Below are positions 12,491-25,810 of a DNA stretch of 64,000 bases, piece by piece. This stretch comes from Apoda limacodes (Eukaryota > Arthropoda > Insecta > Lepidoptera > Limacodidae): positions 9,734,001 to 9,798,000 of the forward strand of contig OX291544.1 of assembly GCA_946406115.1 (NCBI GenBank), read 5' to 3'. How positions within the stretch are numbered: position 1 is the first letter of the stretch; the number at the start of each line of letters is the position of its first letter. A program made the translations under genes and the position numbers. The notes under the pieces are model-generated. The model worked only from the letters and a program-made list of their open reading frames with translations. It did no database searches and was not told where the DNA came from.

Positions 12491-12862
12491 GTAGATTATA
12501 CAACAAGTGAAAAAAAAGGGAATTTTTATTCGAGGGACTAAGTTGGATCCCGAGAGCAGCGAGGGATGCTAGAGTAGAATTCCGAGCATAGCGATGGATT
12601 CTAGAGTAGAATCCTGAGCGGAGCGAGGGTTACAAAGGACCGAGATGTTTTTTTTCACGTGTTGTATACTCTAATTTTACCATTGACTGTGAGAAAAGTA
12701 CTATTATCACATTTTGGTATATATTCGGTTATTATTACCGGGTGATAAGAGAATAATGACATGAAACAACCACAATAACAAATAAAACAATTTAACAATT
12801 GTTCCAAACTCAAAATGTTTTTATTCTCTAGTGAGTAAAAGTGAGTTTTAATCACAGTTATC
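12491..12862. repeat. ~370-bp dispersed repeat with internal 32-bp tandem units (copy 1)
   Basis: The element starts GTAGATTATACAACAAGT and ends at GAGTAAAAGTGAGTTTT. It matches 44714-45071 along its whole length. Inside are 32-bp units at 12547-12578 and 12579-12610, each ending CTAGAGTAGA, plus a partial third unit from 12611. Each carries a form of GAGCGGAGCGAGGG. No coding capacity is seen; the overlapping ORF at 12655-12924 is not preserved as a frame in the other copy. Confidence 0.85.
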
Positions 12863-15770
12863 GATAAATAAAATACCCTTTTTCGAGTGGCAATGATAAG
12901 AAAGGTATTTTGCTGAATAACCACGCGTTTAATCCCGTGTTATGTGTAAATTAAGATACTTAGCTAAATGTTCCATTATTTTTAACCGACTGGGATTGGT
13001 AGATACTTAACTTCACTGCTCCCTAATTGCAAAGGAACCTTATTCAATAAAAATGAATTATTTATATTATATGCCTAGTTTGTGAGAAGTACGTGGACAA
13101 ACAAAAAATACATACATACATTTATGAAATTTAGAGCATCTGTTAAGAAGCCCACAAAGTTTAACATATATTGGGCAATTCTAAGTCTGGTAAATTTTAA
13201 AAATAGCTGACGATATAATGTTCCATACAATCTCCCATTTGTGGCGTCTGGTTAACGTCAAAGCCTAACAATATTACATACATACGTCAAATTTTTAAGT
13301 CGGATTAAAAAAAATTACAGTCGGAAGTGATTGGAGAAGAAAGGTGGAGGACCGAGTGTAGTGGCGTTCATTGGGGAAGGCATATGTCCAACAGTAATAA
13401 TAATTATGCAAATTTCAATATCTTTTACTTTTAGGTATACTTAAAATGATTTTGATATTTTATTATATCATTTTAGGATCTTTAATGCTATCTGGATCTT
13501 TAATGGGATCTTTAATATATGGAACACTTTACTCATGTCAACCAATGGCACGTAAAAAACATTTTTACAAAACAGAAAAAAAATATAAAACACTTAGGGT
13601 AATAGTGAATAATTCACTGCCAAACCCTTCCATGCCTTATATAATATTAGACAAAATTTCTCTGCCAAAGTACGCAAGTCGGTGTTAAAACTTTTTTAAT
13701 GGTATCGACGTGGAGAGAAAGTCGAGTGCCTTTAATGGCAACACTTCGCTAACATATGAGAAAAGCGTGTGCTATACTTAAGCAGCTATTTCAGATTTTA
13801 TAATGTAAGGACAAATTATAATTTAACTTAACTTTAGAAGCGTCTTCAAAGCGCAAGCAATTAAGTTTCTCATTTATGTAAACGTCATGCGCCAAAGATT
13901 AGTAGGTATCTAACTTTGTTTATTTAGTGTAATTCTGAAATTTAATTTTCTGTATTTTGATTCATTACGAACTGGTGCTCCGCCCTATACTCGTGGAAAA
14001 ACAATTTCCATGGGAACTCTCAATCTAGATAAAAAGTAACTTGTCATTCTCGGGTCTGTTACTGAGTTAAAGAAAAACAAACTAACAAAACAAGAAAATA
14101 AACACACCCTTTTGCATTTATAGTATAAGTATGATGAGTTACTAAGTATTGTCTAGCAATTTTACTTGCATAACTTATAAGAACTCTTTGTTTTTTAAGC
14201 AAACTCATAAAGACTCTATTTTCTTTTGCTTCTTTATCATTTGAATAAATTACAAAATACCTGCAACTGGCAGTTAGACCTGTCCTGTCATATGTCAATT
14301 TATTGTTGTATATACTAAAGTTAGAACCAAGGTTATTTATTAAAAAGGTTAGTGACTTAAAAGTAAAAACAAAAAAAATAAAGGGCGTAAAAGGACAACC
14401 CAAAAGTCGCCCTATGTAATAAAAACATTGGACATACATGATAATTTATAGTCTTTTTTTTTTAATTAGTTGCAAATATTTTTATGAGACGTACTAGCTG
14501 CGTACGTTATGTATAAAAAAAAGTATTTTCTGCTACTCACTAGTCGCCATCTTAATGTTTAAATAAATGTCATATCGGCGGGGTGGGTTCCGAAGCTGCA
14601 ATCGAACCGAGTCGTACGTGAAAACTCTGATAAGATTCACAATCACAGATTACTAGAGAGCCGTCAAAGTCATGGATTTAAGGTCCATGGTGAAAGTATA
14701 TCTAGCCAGAAGCTTTTACCTTATTAATACCATATGGTATAATAATAAGATATAAGCTTCTTGATATCGAGAGTAAACTGTTATTGCACTTTAAGCGCTG
14801 TTCACACTCGGCGCTTAGCTTCTAAACGCGGCCTCGTCTTTAAGTAGATTAGGGATGCCCAAACGCTTGTAATAGATCTTTCGAATGAATTATGTATGTA
14901 CTAAAACATATTTTTTATAACAAACATTCAAGCCTCATTCCATTACTATCATTTGCACTTAGCTTATTACCTTCACGGTAGATTAATAGTTAGGACCAGA
15001 GCCAGACCCCACGCCTATTTACACGGCAATAGTAACATTTAATAAAAAAAAAATTAGATTATTATTTTTAAATAAGTGCCAATAAGCAATCATGTTTGAA
15101 CGATGATTTTTAAACGTTTCGTTTATAAACGACAATAACAAAACTTAATGTGTTGGTTTGTTTAATAATTGCAAAGAATGTGGACATTGTACAGAAACAC
15201 CACTTTTGGGTTATGATAGGTAAGAATTTTTTAGTTCCGTGTAACGCAGAGGTAACTAACCCCGGTGTAGGTGTTTTAACACTAACTCGTTTGAAATTAA
15301 CCCCGTGGCAACACTACGTAGTTCGGAAACCCTAGTGTCACGACACCGGTGTTAACAACTCTACACCAACCAGGAGCAGGGTTAATCTTATTACATAGGT
15401 ATAAAAAACTTATTAAAGATACCTTACATGAATTACTGTACATGAAATATATATCTGACAACCAAACAAATATTTAACAACATCCAAAAATATTAGCAAG
15501 AAAGTGTCCTGCCATAAACATACTTAGGCACATTTTTATTTTTACATTAATAAAAAAGTATTACAATTATCTACATAAACTGCTATCTAGAATAGGTTGG
15601 TAGTTATATGGTTTTTCAGTTTTCAAAGGTATTACTATCTTAAAAACCACTAGAAAGCTATTACAAAACGATTTTTACTGGATTAAAACAGTTCAATCGA
15701 GCCGTAAGAAAATACACGAACCAATCATAAAATTTATGACTCATGTTTATCATAGAACTTTTTTTTTTTT
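12863..15770. other. Non-coding stretch with LINE and MITE crumbs
   Basis: Two small relics: 13221-13269 matches the right half of the Harbinger-like MITE at 35358-35577, and 13320-13393 reads (plus strand) as an RTE-like ORF2 tail. The longest ORF is 14059-14439 (minus, 126 codons). It has no motif I recognise and the codon composition of AT-rich noise, so it is not called as a gene. Confidence 0.5.
13320..13393 (+). mobile_element. RTE-like LINE, ORF2 C-terminal scrap
   Basis: The frame starting GGA AGT GAT TGG reads DWRRKVEDRV, stop, WRSLGKAYVQQ, then stops. The W(R)SLG-AYVQQ end is the typical last segment of RTE-like ORF2 proteins in Lepidoptera. It has one internal stop. Confidence 0.6.
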
Positions 15771-15774
15771 TTTT

Positions 15775-15945
15775 ATACCACTAAGGTGGCAAACAAGCCT
15801 ACGGTCCGCCTGATGGTAAGCGGTCACCGTAGCCTATGGACGCTTGCAACACCAGGGGTATCACCCGCGTGTTGCCGACCTTTCAAAAATCTAATTACTT
15901 CTTTTTTTAAGAACCCCATACTGTAGTCCTTAGAGAAAACCTTGG
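15775..15945 (-). mobile_element. CR1/Jockey-like LINE, 3' UTR fragment (copy B)
   Basis: A well-preserved copy: ACCACTAAGGTGGCAAACAA, CCGCCTGATGGTAAGCGGTC, GGACGCTTGCAACACCAGGG, GAACCCCATACTGTAGTCCT. A run of Ts before it marks the poly(A) end of the LINE on the other strand. Confidence 0.85.
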
Positions 15946-16104
15946 AACTATTAATTATTAGAACTATTCTTCAGCTAGTCCGCTATAAAAATAATATCTT
16001 ATGGGAACTAAATAATGATTAAAAATACAACAGATGATTTTCCTTTCTGCTTGGTTGTAAGACTAACAGTGTATGGACGCAGAACAATGTTCTTTACATA
16101 AAAA

Positions 16105-16300
16105 ACTGGTTGCCTGTAAAGTCGGTATACGGGCGAAAGTTTTACGTGACAATGATTTTATGTCTGTCTCTCTCGCTCTTAGGCGGGCGCGTGCCTCTCA
16201 CTCGCTCTCATTGTGAGCGCATAACGTGAGCGGAGCGTAACGCAGTTTCTTGAAGTGTCACCCGGCAAACCAATTTATAAGACGTTGTCACGTCAATAAA
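16105..16300. repeat. GC-rich dispersed repeat with inverted ACGTGACAA arms
   Basis: Within AT-rich surroundings this block holds TTGCCTGTAAAGTCGGTATA, TTTTACGTGACAATG, a run of CTCTCTCGCTC and GCGGGCGCGTG, GTGAGCGGAGCGTAACGCAG, and ends GACGTTGTCACGTCAATAAA. The ACGTGACAA segment near the left is complementary to TTGTCACGT near the right. I know similar blocks from other lepidopteran genomes, but the class is not established here. Confidence 0.55.
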
Positions 16301-17635
16301 AAAATTACAAATTTAAAGGTTAGTTGAAAATATTTTTTTTGAAAACGTACCAATTTAGAAGTTTTTTTTTAAAAAAAATATCATTCTAAGTAAATTAAAA
16401 ACTATACGTCGGACTGCAAGGAAAACTGAGTGAAAATTAACATAAAAAATCATTACAGCATAAATAAGAAGACTAGATATTTCTTATCACTTTACTAATT
16501 TATAGATATATATCGTTATTTAGTTTTGATCCTCCATTACCACTTAGTGCCAACCACTCGTGTGATGGGTGACGAGCCCATTACCGCAACACTACTTTTG
16601 ACAATGTAGCTGGACTAACTAGCTTTACATGATAGTTCCGTACGTCGTAAATGACCAGCTTTAAATTAATAAGTGGTAAAGATTTAAGCCAGGGACAAAA
16701 TAATAAATCCCTTTTACTAGTTTTGAACGAATTTTAAGGATTAACTATTTATATGTAATAATTTACATTGGGTAATAGGTTGGGGGAAAAAATATTCATG
16801 AATGTCAATATTCGATCAATTACAATAAAAAATTCTACTTGTGGGAAGAAGTTTGATTTATTCTAAGTATAATTCAATTATTCAACAACTTCCTACACAA
16901 TAAACAAATAAAACATTGTTTCTTGAGACGAGGGACGCTTATTGTGAAACACCTACGTGAATTAATTTACTTTCAATACCTTGTGAACATGTGGGCGAAA
17001 AAATATATTATTTCGTAAGCCTAAAAACCACAAGCCAAATCAAACTTTTTAGGAAAATGACTGTTTAATCAATTAATTAATTATTGTCGTCTTCTTACTA
17101 GTATGTAGCGACTTTAGCGGTCTTAACTAGGTCGTCAAGAGGTGGACGGGCCTTTGGGTTGCCGTTCCTCACTGCGTTTTCCAATCACAGTATCCTTATT
17201 AAAACTTTTCTACCTCATCATTCACAGGCTCTAAGAGCTACCTCGCTTGCCCGTAGCCAGTTCTAATTACTAATCCTTGGAGCTATTGCGGTCGCTCTAA
17301 CTCTACTACTTAATTTTAAGCTTCGAGTGCAGCTCTGACTATACACACGCTCAGTGATTTATGTTTTTTTATGAGGCCAACAGTTCTGAACCAAGTCCCA
17401 GTATCATAAATTATCAAATATGCTTCGTTGGATTACCGTGATTTTCGTACCATCAACATACGTACCCAGTTCCACTTAAAAGCTCGGCTACATTTTAACT
17501 CACGCACCGAGGGTTCCAAAGAAGGTAAACTGAGGGACAAAATTAACTTCGCTGTTGGACAACTGTTGTCCCAATACATCGACATAGGTCGCGGTTAGTT
17601 TACCAACGGTGAATAAGTTTATAATAGCAAAAATT
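16301..17635. other. AT-rich non-coding stretch
   Basis: No gene or repeat recognised. Confidence 0.5.
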
Positions 17636-17639
17636 TTTT

Positions 17640-18130
17640 TTGTGATGTTACTACAAATTAACGATTTTCATATTTTTTTCCTATGAGTGCTACATCTCAT
17701 TGCTTTTTGGCAAATTTCATGATCCTAGGTCAACGGGAAGTACCCCATTACATTAATACACTTAGTCACAATATGCGACCAAAATAACCGTATTTTGGGC
17801 ATGTTTTTTATGTGATATAAGACCTTACTTAGTGAAAAATTTCATGATTCTAGGACAACGGAAAATACCCGATAGTTTTTGATTTATTTGTGAATGCCAA
17901 AATATGCCACAAAATTCGCCGTATTTCGGCTGTATTTTTTTATTGTGTTGACTTAGAAGCTTGTTTTTTTACAGCTTCAAGGGACGGTAAGCCTTTGTAT
18001 TTAATATCAATTTCAACTTAATTCTTTCAAGCGTTTCTAAGAAAAAGGGTCCTGACGGACAGACAGACGGACGGACAACAAAGTGATCCTATAAGGGTTT
18101 CTTTTTTCCTTTAAGGTGCGGAACCCTGAA
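17640..18130 (+). repeat. Lepidopteran dispersed repeat (GGAACCCT tail), internally duplicated
   Basis: The tail GGACAGACAGACGGACGGAC, TGATCCTATAAGGGTTTC and GTGCGGAACCCTGAAAAAT matches the end of 47524-47790. Upstream, TTTCATGATCCTAGGTCAAC (17716) recurs as TTTCATGATTCTAGGACAAC (17841), so part of the body is present twice. Confidence 0.65.
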
Positions 18131-18139
18131 AAATAAAAA

Positions 18140-21100
18140 AAAAACCCGACTGCAAAACACTGAGAACTAAAAAACAACCAGTGCACCTAAAACATACCAA
18201 ATATTTACCTATTAGCAGGCGGAACCTATTTTAAGGCGACTTGCATTTTGCAAGTCGGTTATTAATATGAAACGTACACTAAAACTTCGTTACAAAGTTC
18301 GTTCGGCCTAATCTATTTAATTTTTCATATCTTTTTTTACATTAAAAACTCAAGAAATAGCTATATGGCAATGACTACTATTTAGACTTTGTTGGGCAAC
18401 ATGACATAAAACACATAAAGCTAATGATGTTTTCGGATTTAAATGAACTGAAAATATAAATGCACAAAACAAAGTGTATAAATTACGTACATATATATTT
18501 ATAATGATTCCCCATGTTTGAATTACTGTAGTTAGAAGATAAGAGTAGGGAGTAGTTAGACAATCGAGGATTCTAAATTGCAATATGATGCACTATATAA
18601 ATGCGTCTAGCGGTCTAGATGGGAAAATAATAACCTACATATCCAAGCACATACTTTGTATGCTTATATCCACGAACAGTACCATATTGCCTCCCCATAT
18701 TGCATGCCCGAGGGGGTTTGTGTTAGGCACAAGTTTGAGCGGAAAGCGATTTGGTCAAGAATTAATAAGCAAATTAAAACATATGTGTAACATAAAGTGA
18801 AAATAAGCAATAATTTTAAAGTTTTTCATCTACCTTTTATAAATTTAGTTAAATAAGAAATATCTTTCGTATATGTTTAAAAATCAAACGCCACAAGTAT
18901 GTCAGAGCATCAATTGAGAACGGCTTGACCGCCTTCTTTGTTGTTGGGTTCGTAATAATAGTCTAGATGAGGTTTGTATGAAAGAAAGAACCGGTCAAGT
19001 GAGAGTAGGACTCACGCACTAAGAGTAAAATCTTCATCCAATTGTTATGAAACTTTGGTAAGTTTTTATGTACACGCTAAAATCTTCCGGAGGTTTCTGA
19101 CTTAGTACAACCCTTTCACAATAGGTCCACTGATAGGCGTCCGACGCTGAGGTCGAATTATACATTTCCATAAATATAAACAAATTAGCAGTAGTTTGTT
19201 TTTGGATTGAATCAGAAGTCGGGGGTGGGGAGAGTACAGGGGAGAAGGGGGAAAAGGGAGAGGGGGTGCTCATGCGAAGCAACTTCCGCGGATTTTCACA
19301 ATGGTTATAGCGTTATTTGCCAATACATATATGTATGACATTTTTGACAATACAGGCTAAAATAGCTATATAATTAGTAAGATGTGTTAAACAAGTAATC
19401 ATAGATACGCGCTCACTAAGACCTAAACTTGAACAAAAAAAAAGAATATATATCTTTTTGTTAGGTTTTGAGACTTGCAGTTTGAACTTTTAATGTGGGA
19501 ATTTTCTTCCATAGCGAATCTTAATCACATGGTAACACTATTTTCTTACATCTTCATACTAATCTACAATAATATAGGGTTTCCCACAGGTAAAACTACG
19601 GAAATTGTCTAGTATTTTATATGTTTGTGAGTTTGTTAACTAATAATACTGTAGCTACTAAACGTGTTCAAGAACTTTTTTTTATAAAAGAAACACGGAG
19701 CAATTAAGTACTTACTTTTGATAACGTTTTAATAATAAACGGGAATGCAGCGCAGGTACAAGATAGTATTTAATAAATCCTTTTACCAGCTCAAATTTAG
19801 ACCAAACCCTTTTAATATAGGGTTGTCATTACGTGTTGGATGGCATCGTAATAGCGGTTCTTGGTCTCTCGAAGGCTGACGCCGTGTGTCTAGACACCGC
19901 TCAGCCTTGACGTGGCTTCACAACGCCCTATATTACTCTCTCATTACTATTACTTAGCCCTCAAAGTAATGCTTATACCTAATTTTATAAAACCATAAAT
20001 AATTATTTATTTATTATTTCACATACTCCTTCTAATATTAACCTTTTTAAAAGCTTTTATTTAACTTGCTTCGTTTGTATGTCCGAGACGTTCAAAATTA
20101 GTAATCATTTTTTAAGCACTTGCCTTTAGCTTAATTAACGAAAATTTGGTACAACTATGGGATCGGTGATGCACTGTCATAATATGGTACCATATAGCTC
20201 GTCTTATGATGGTGCTCGAAGCTGGCCATAGGAACTTCTCAACATAGCTTAACACTATCGCGTTTGGGATTGATATATTTGTCCTATCAAGTACTCTAGC
20301 CCTAGGTGGTGTCCAGGGATGACGGAACCGGAAGGTGGGCATAGGATCTACTGAACTGAACAAAATAGTGCTTGTGTGTTTGGGTTTATTGAATTGGTCG
20401 ATAGCCTTTTTGGTGTCTAGGATCAGAGCCAATGCAAATTATACTAAAGAATACTTGCAAGTGAAGGTATTAATTAAGAAAGTTAATCGGTCAAATTAAA
20501 ATGCTAAAAAATACAAGGAAGTTGAAAAAAAATAAATTGTATTTAGTGTTATGTATTAAGAAGCTATACTGCCAATATTTATTTTTTTTGGCAAAGATTT
20601 CTCCGGATCCGCTGAGAAGATTAGATCCTGAAAAATGAGAAAACACGATTAATGAATATTTTTCCATAAATAATAACTAAAATGTCCCCCCGTTTCGCTC
20701 TTTTTTTAATGTTCCTGTAAAGAAATCTTCCGAGTTGTAAGTGCTATTAGTTTTCAACTTTGCTAAAGCACAACCGTGATAGTGTTTTAAAACCGTACAA
20801 AAATCATTTTTTTGATTATAATGATGTATTTTAAACCATTAATTTAATTGTGTATTTCAATAAAAATCTCAGTGCGTTGAGGTATAGCTGTGCTTAGTTA
20901 CACATCGCGTTATCCTTGTTTTTCTTAAAATTTTCTGTCATGTCTTTAACTATTTGACTTTCAAGTAAAATAGTTAAGCTATGAAAAGGCCTATTGTTTT
21001 GGTCTCCGATGAAAGGCGTAGGCAGTATATTATATATGTACTTAAATAACTGACATAAACATAGAACTTTCAAAAAATTATAATTTTTTTTGAAAGCAGG

Positions 21101-22030
21101 TTGTTTGCAATTTCCTTATTGAAATCAACCTAACTAAGAAATCGAGTAAGTAATTGGCGAAAATAAAAATACCAAGGTAGCCTTAATACTAAAGTCTTAC
21201 GGAATACCAGGCTTTAGAATAATTAGTGGTCTCATGTCCTGATAGAGATTAACATGGGATAAGGTCGCTTATCCCGACTGCGGATACCAAATCTAAATGT
21301 CAATTATCTGTAAATAGGCTGGGTCAAAGGTCATTTGTTGTAGGCTTTAAAGGTTGTCTGTGGCAATTTATTTTTGACTCGTGGGTATCTGATATCTGGG
21401 AATGTAAGATCTCTTTTACCGTTCGAAGTTACTTAGTTATTATTTAAAGTAACCTTATATACCAATTATAGGCAAATTGGTGATGAAATTAACGGGCTCT
21501 AGTTGCTAGCTGGATTGATTTTTCACGCAGACATCTTAGGGGATAACAAGTAAAACGATTGCTGGGCGCAGCAAGAAAAAGGGCTTCTGGTCTCCCTCTA
21601 TCAAGCTTGGTTAATTCATCCTATTGCACTACTACAACCAAAAAACAAGGTTCTGTCTACCAAGATGGAGATTAGAGTAATCCTAAGGTTTGGAAATCCC
21701 TGTGCGTGTAATTTTCTGGGCCAGGTTTAACAACGGTAAAATACTTCTGTAGTGTATATTGTATGTCAGTAATATCATATTTTGTGAAAAATATAATTTT
21801 GTATTGAATATTTTTACCTAATTAAGTTTTAAGTGCAGTATTTACCGAGCATTACTGTGACGAAAAAGTAGATATTAACTTTTTCCAGTGTGACTAAATA
21901 TAGGTTCTAATTTATATATTTATTTTAGGGAAACCTAATTTTGTACTGAAAATAAAATTAAGATCCTTTAGCAATGACCACAGAAGTAGGCTACAAAGTC
22001 AACGAAGATTATTATCGTTCTCTACCACTT
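18140..22030. other. Long non-coding stretch
   Basis: AT-rich with no convincing gene. A head-like trace of the GGCCAAGTGCG repeat lies at 18990-19020 (CCGGTCAAGTGAGAG). ORFs at 18350, 19034 and 20112 (minus) were read and show no recognisable motif. Confidence 0.5.
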
Positions 22031-22039
22031 TACACTACT

Positions 22040-22330
22040 ATGCACCCTTGAGTGCAACGACGAAGGTTGCTCTGGTGCATTGACATCGATTAACCGCCCA
22101 AATTTAAATACCATCTAATGGATTGCTCGGTAAAAAATTCTCGGGTCATTCTGATTTGGTTGGATAATATCTGGGTGGTAGTACTCAGCAACAGGTGTTG
22201 GTGCTGCGCATTACGTAAGAGGCGCGGCGCGCGCAATCCATTGAGGCGGTTGTACGGCTATATCGATTAGGAGTACGCCGCCCATCGACCCTGCGGTCGT
22301 TGTATACCGCCTAACGTCTTGTTAAGCGTT
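22040..22330. repeat. GC-rich block, probable degraded dispersed element
   Basis: This block is much richer in G+C than its flanks, with GGCGCGGCGCGCGCAATCC near 22221 and ATCGATTA occurring twice in similar context (22086, 22262). It looks like a foreign repeat fragment; no family was recognised. Confidence 0.35.
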
Positions 22331-22339
22331 TCCTCCGGT

Positions 22340-23680
22340 TTGCTTAATCTACTTTTCTATTCTAAATACTGTATCACAGTTAAATCAGGGCAAACTTATT
22401 ACAATTACATGTTTGGGTTTTATGACTATATAGTGAAAAAGAAATAATTCTGTTTCAATGAGTTTGTATTATAAGGATGTTAGGTAATGAAAATAAAAAA
22501 TATGGCATGTTTTACCTACTCTACGGTAGTAATCAATATACTCCACACATTCAAAAATACCTATGTAATTTAAACATTTTAAAATAAAAAATTTACATTG
22601 ACTTTAAATTTTCGTCGTCATCTTAGCTAGAAGACATTTATTTCTGAACCTCCCCAAAATGGCCCCACAACGAAGCGGCTCTAACCATTTCGTCTGTCTA
22701 CCTGATAGGACCTACCCTGCTTCTTCCGATTTGTAGCCGTCACTTCAAACCTTATTCAACCTTAAATCTGCAGTCATAGATAAGGTCAATAAGCCTGTTG
22801 GAAGCCGACTGCAAGTAGAATTTTTATTTAGTAGTGCAAGGTGTCATAGGCTTATTTTTAAAATCATGTTATCTATTTACCTTTTACTTTTGAAAAGGCC
22901 TGGGTTTGAATATTAGCGCAGTCGCCATGTTAAGAATGAAAAATGGCCAAGTGCGTGTTGTACACGCATTAAGTTAGGGTTGCGTAGAATGAGATTTATT
23001 GCGCACATCTAAAAAAAAACTGATGAACCGATTTTGTCCAAATCCATTTTCGTTGGTAGTATTTGTAAAGACATTTTTACGTTATTTTTTTTAATTTTCA
23101 GATGACACAGTTTGGGAGTGGTCAAATACAAATTTTAGAGAAAAAGTTTTTAAAGAACCTTAAATGCATTTCTAAAGCCCTATCTTATGATATCCAAAAT
23201 AAAAATCATCCCTCGGTTAAATGTGTGCAGAGCTACCCCTAATTTTTTAAAATCTATCCAAAGACTGCGAAATTGTAAGACTGTCTCAACATAAAACATA
23301 GGACAGTTGACTTTAGATTAGCGAAAGGAAAGGCAGAGCTAAAGAGGAGGGTAGGTTAAAATTGGCAGAGGATTCTTGGAAGTTTAATAAAAAATAGGTA
23401 AACAGGGATACTGTTGTCTCTGTAAAGATTGGATAATTTGTAGTACTTAGCTTTATATGGAAAGCTGGGTTAACTTAGCTGTGTTACTAAATATTAACTT
23501 CCAAAGTGGGAGTTGTCCATAAAAACACGCCTTTACCTTTCTTTGGTGAGTTTGAAAGTGTTCATGCGAGTAATTGGGGCAAAAAAAGCGTGCTAAGATT
23601 GCAGAAAGTAAAAGTATTTGCTCACTGCCTTCCCTTATAGAAAACGGTGGGATTTTATGCATTTATCTATATATATAATA
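22340..23680. other. Non-coding stretch with one repeat head
   Basis: Contains the head of the GGCCAAGTGCG repeat at 22943-22990. Nothing else is recognised. Confidence 0.5.
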
Positions 23681-23682
23681 CC

Positions 23683-24000
23683 TTTAAACGAGCAATTCTT
23701 GTATATATGTATATATATATATAAAATCTGAATCTCTGAAACGGATCCGCCGATTTTCATGAAATTTAGTATGCAGCGGGTTTCGGGGACGATAGATCAA
23801 TCTAGCTAGGTTTCATTTTTAGAATACGTCGTTTTATCCGTGTTTTCAGGCAATGATAAACTGAAAAGTATGACTCTTCCTGACATCTATTGGCGAGTAG
23901 TAATAAGTATCACTTAAGCTATTTTATAATAGGTGGCGTTATTAAGCAACACTTAAGCTACTTGACAATAGGTGGCGCTGTTAAAAAAAAAAGGTAATCC
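23683..24000. repeat. Dispersed lepidopteran repeat with (TA)n and duplicated GGTGGCG unit
   Basis: ACGAGCAATTCTTGTATATA, a TA run, GAATCTCTGAAACGGATCC, GATTTTCATGAAATTTAGTA and GGGTTTCGGGG form a series I know from many lepidopteran genomes. At the right a ~40-bp unit is repeated: CACTTAAGCTATTTTATAAT then AGGTGGCG (23911), and CACTTAAGCTACTTGACAAT then AGGTGGCG (23951). Confidence 0.6.
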
Positions 24001-24462
24001 AGGTTCTATTTTTTATTAGTAGTTATTTAGTATTTATATTTTGCGTATGTATTTTATTAGGTATGACACGTACGATGTGTAAACTAAAATCATGGACTGT
24101 TGTTATTTCTATTTGTTTGCTTTTTAATGACACATTAAAATATTCTGACGAAACCGAATCAAAAATTGATGGCCGCTTTTAAAAATAGATACAAATACTT
24201 TTTTGTGTGTATGCAAACAATGAAAATATATCAAATGTTGATTTGAATTGCAATAGCATATAATTTATCTAACTGTATAATTTTAAGTATACTTACGAAT
24301 AATGTCATTTGTTGTATGTAATGTCAAATTAGATAAATAATACCTATGTATCTTTTATCTACCGACGATGACAACCTTGAGTCAAAGATTGCACTAATAT
24401 CTGCCACAATCATAAAACTATGTATACGCTTGTATGTCTACTAATGTTCACCTTATTATTAT

Positions 24463-24607
24463 AATAATAATATGCCTAAGCTTGCAGTATTTTATAAGGA
24501 AAATATTCATAGTTCGTCAGATATTTTATTTTATACGTTACAACGACATTGAGAGATAACTGACATATATTTTTTCTTAGTATATGGCTTTTATTGCAAA
24601 GACAACA
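24463..24607 (-). repeat. 3' LTR of the copia element
   Basis: 145 bp, matching 28027-28178 along its whole length. Compared with that copy it lacks about five bases near 24509 and two bases in a TA run. Confidence 0.93.
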
Positions 24608-24673
24608 CCCTTCCTCAATTAAAGACACGTTAAAAAATAGTATAGGTAATAAAAATTAAAATCAACATCAACA

Positions 24674-25634
24674 TCATGAAACTAGATTACCATAAACTTG
24701 AAAACAAAAAGCAGTTGTCGACTTTCCATCGCTTGAGTTACTTCCCCAGTCTGCATTAGCATAGCCTGTTAATATACAATCATTTTTGTTCTTACGATAA
24801 ATTAACTGAAGACCTATAGTCTGCTTTAGGTATCTTAATAATCTTTTCAAACACTGCCATAAATCATTACTGGCGCAAGTCTGAAATCTAGACAAAAAGG
24901 TTATACTAGAACATATATCCGGTCTTGTACCTAACATTGCATACATGACACATCCTATGACTTGCCTGCACCGATGCTCTATTTGTTCACTTTCTGAAAA
25001 AGTCTTTTGCAATAGCAGTTTATGAAAATTAATTTCCATAGGTGTAGACACGCCATGGCAATCAAACATATTAAATCTTTTTAAAACGTTTTCTAAGTAA
25101 TGTGACTGATTTAACGTAATAGTTCCTTTGCATAGATCTTGTTTGATAGCAATACCTTAATAATTACTCACTAAACCTAGATCCTTCATTTTAAAGGTTT
25201 TGTTCATCTGATCCATTATGTATTTAACCATCGAACCAGTGCCAGTTATTAAAAGATCATCAACAAAAATAATAACATACACTTTACAATCATCTTTTAT
25301 ACAAAAGTACATACATTGATCGCTAAAAGTTTTATCATTTTTACGTATTATTTTCAGCTAGAGCTGCTTTCTCCGCCTCCATAGCCTCCTGCCAAAGAAC
25401 AGAATAAGAAGACGACATAGCATCTTTAAGGGTATTTTGTTCTTCAAGATCCATGGTTAGATAACATAAGTCAAATTCTTCCAGATTTTTTGGTTTTTGG
25501 ATATTTTCTCTAGGACGTAGATGCTGCTTGTAGTCTGATTCATTTAAGTTTTCAGATACAGTTGATGTATTCAAGCTATCTTGACTGGTTATTGACGAAG
25601 TAGATGGTAAGCATTCTGCAGTAAGCTCATCCAT
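24674..25634 (-). pseudogene. pol: copia reverse transcriptase / RNase H, internally deleted
   Basis: The segment before reverse transcriptase (acidic, Ser-rich, ending WQEAMEAEKAALAENNT, 25341) stops abruptly. Only a few bases later the sequence resumes with MYFCIKDDCKVYVIIFVDDL, which holds the catalytic FVDD. The TRLVAKGF and AFLNG type motifs that should lie between are absent, a loss of about 150 residues. A stop occurs near 25160. RNase H keeps GYANADWG but ends at 24674, only 67 bp from the LTR, so its C-terminal part is lost too. Confidence 0.9.
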
Positions 25635-25810
25635 TGCCTCTTGATGAGATGATTCTTCAGTTTGTGAGTTAACTTGTTCATCAGAGTCATTTCCACTATC
25701 ATCAAGAAATACTATTTTATCATTAGGTAATTTTGAACTCGCATGTGTTTCAGTGAAGTCACTAGTTTCTGGTGCAAATATTATTTCTCTATGTATTGAA
25801 AAATTTCGTT

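Noticed and set aside
14059..14439. 126-codon ORF, minus strand, the longest unexplained ORF left of 24 kb
   Set aside because: No recognisable motif, composition of AT-rich noise, no splice or duplicate support. It cannot be excluded without transcript data.
20112..20432. 106-codon ORF, minus strand
   Set aside because: No motif, low complexity signals or neighbours support it.
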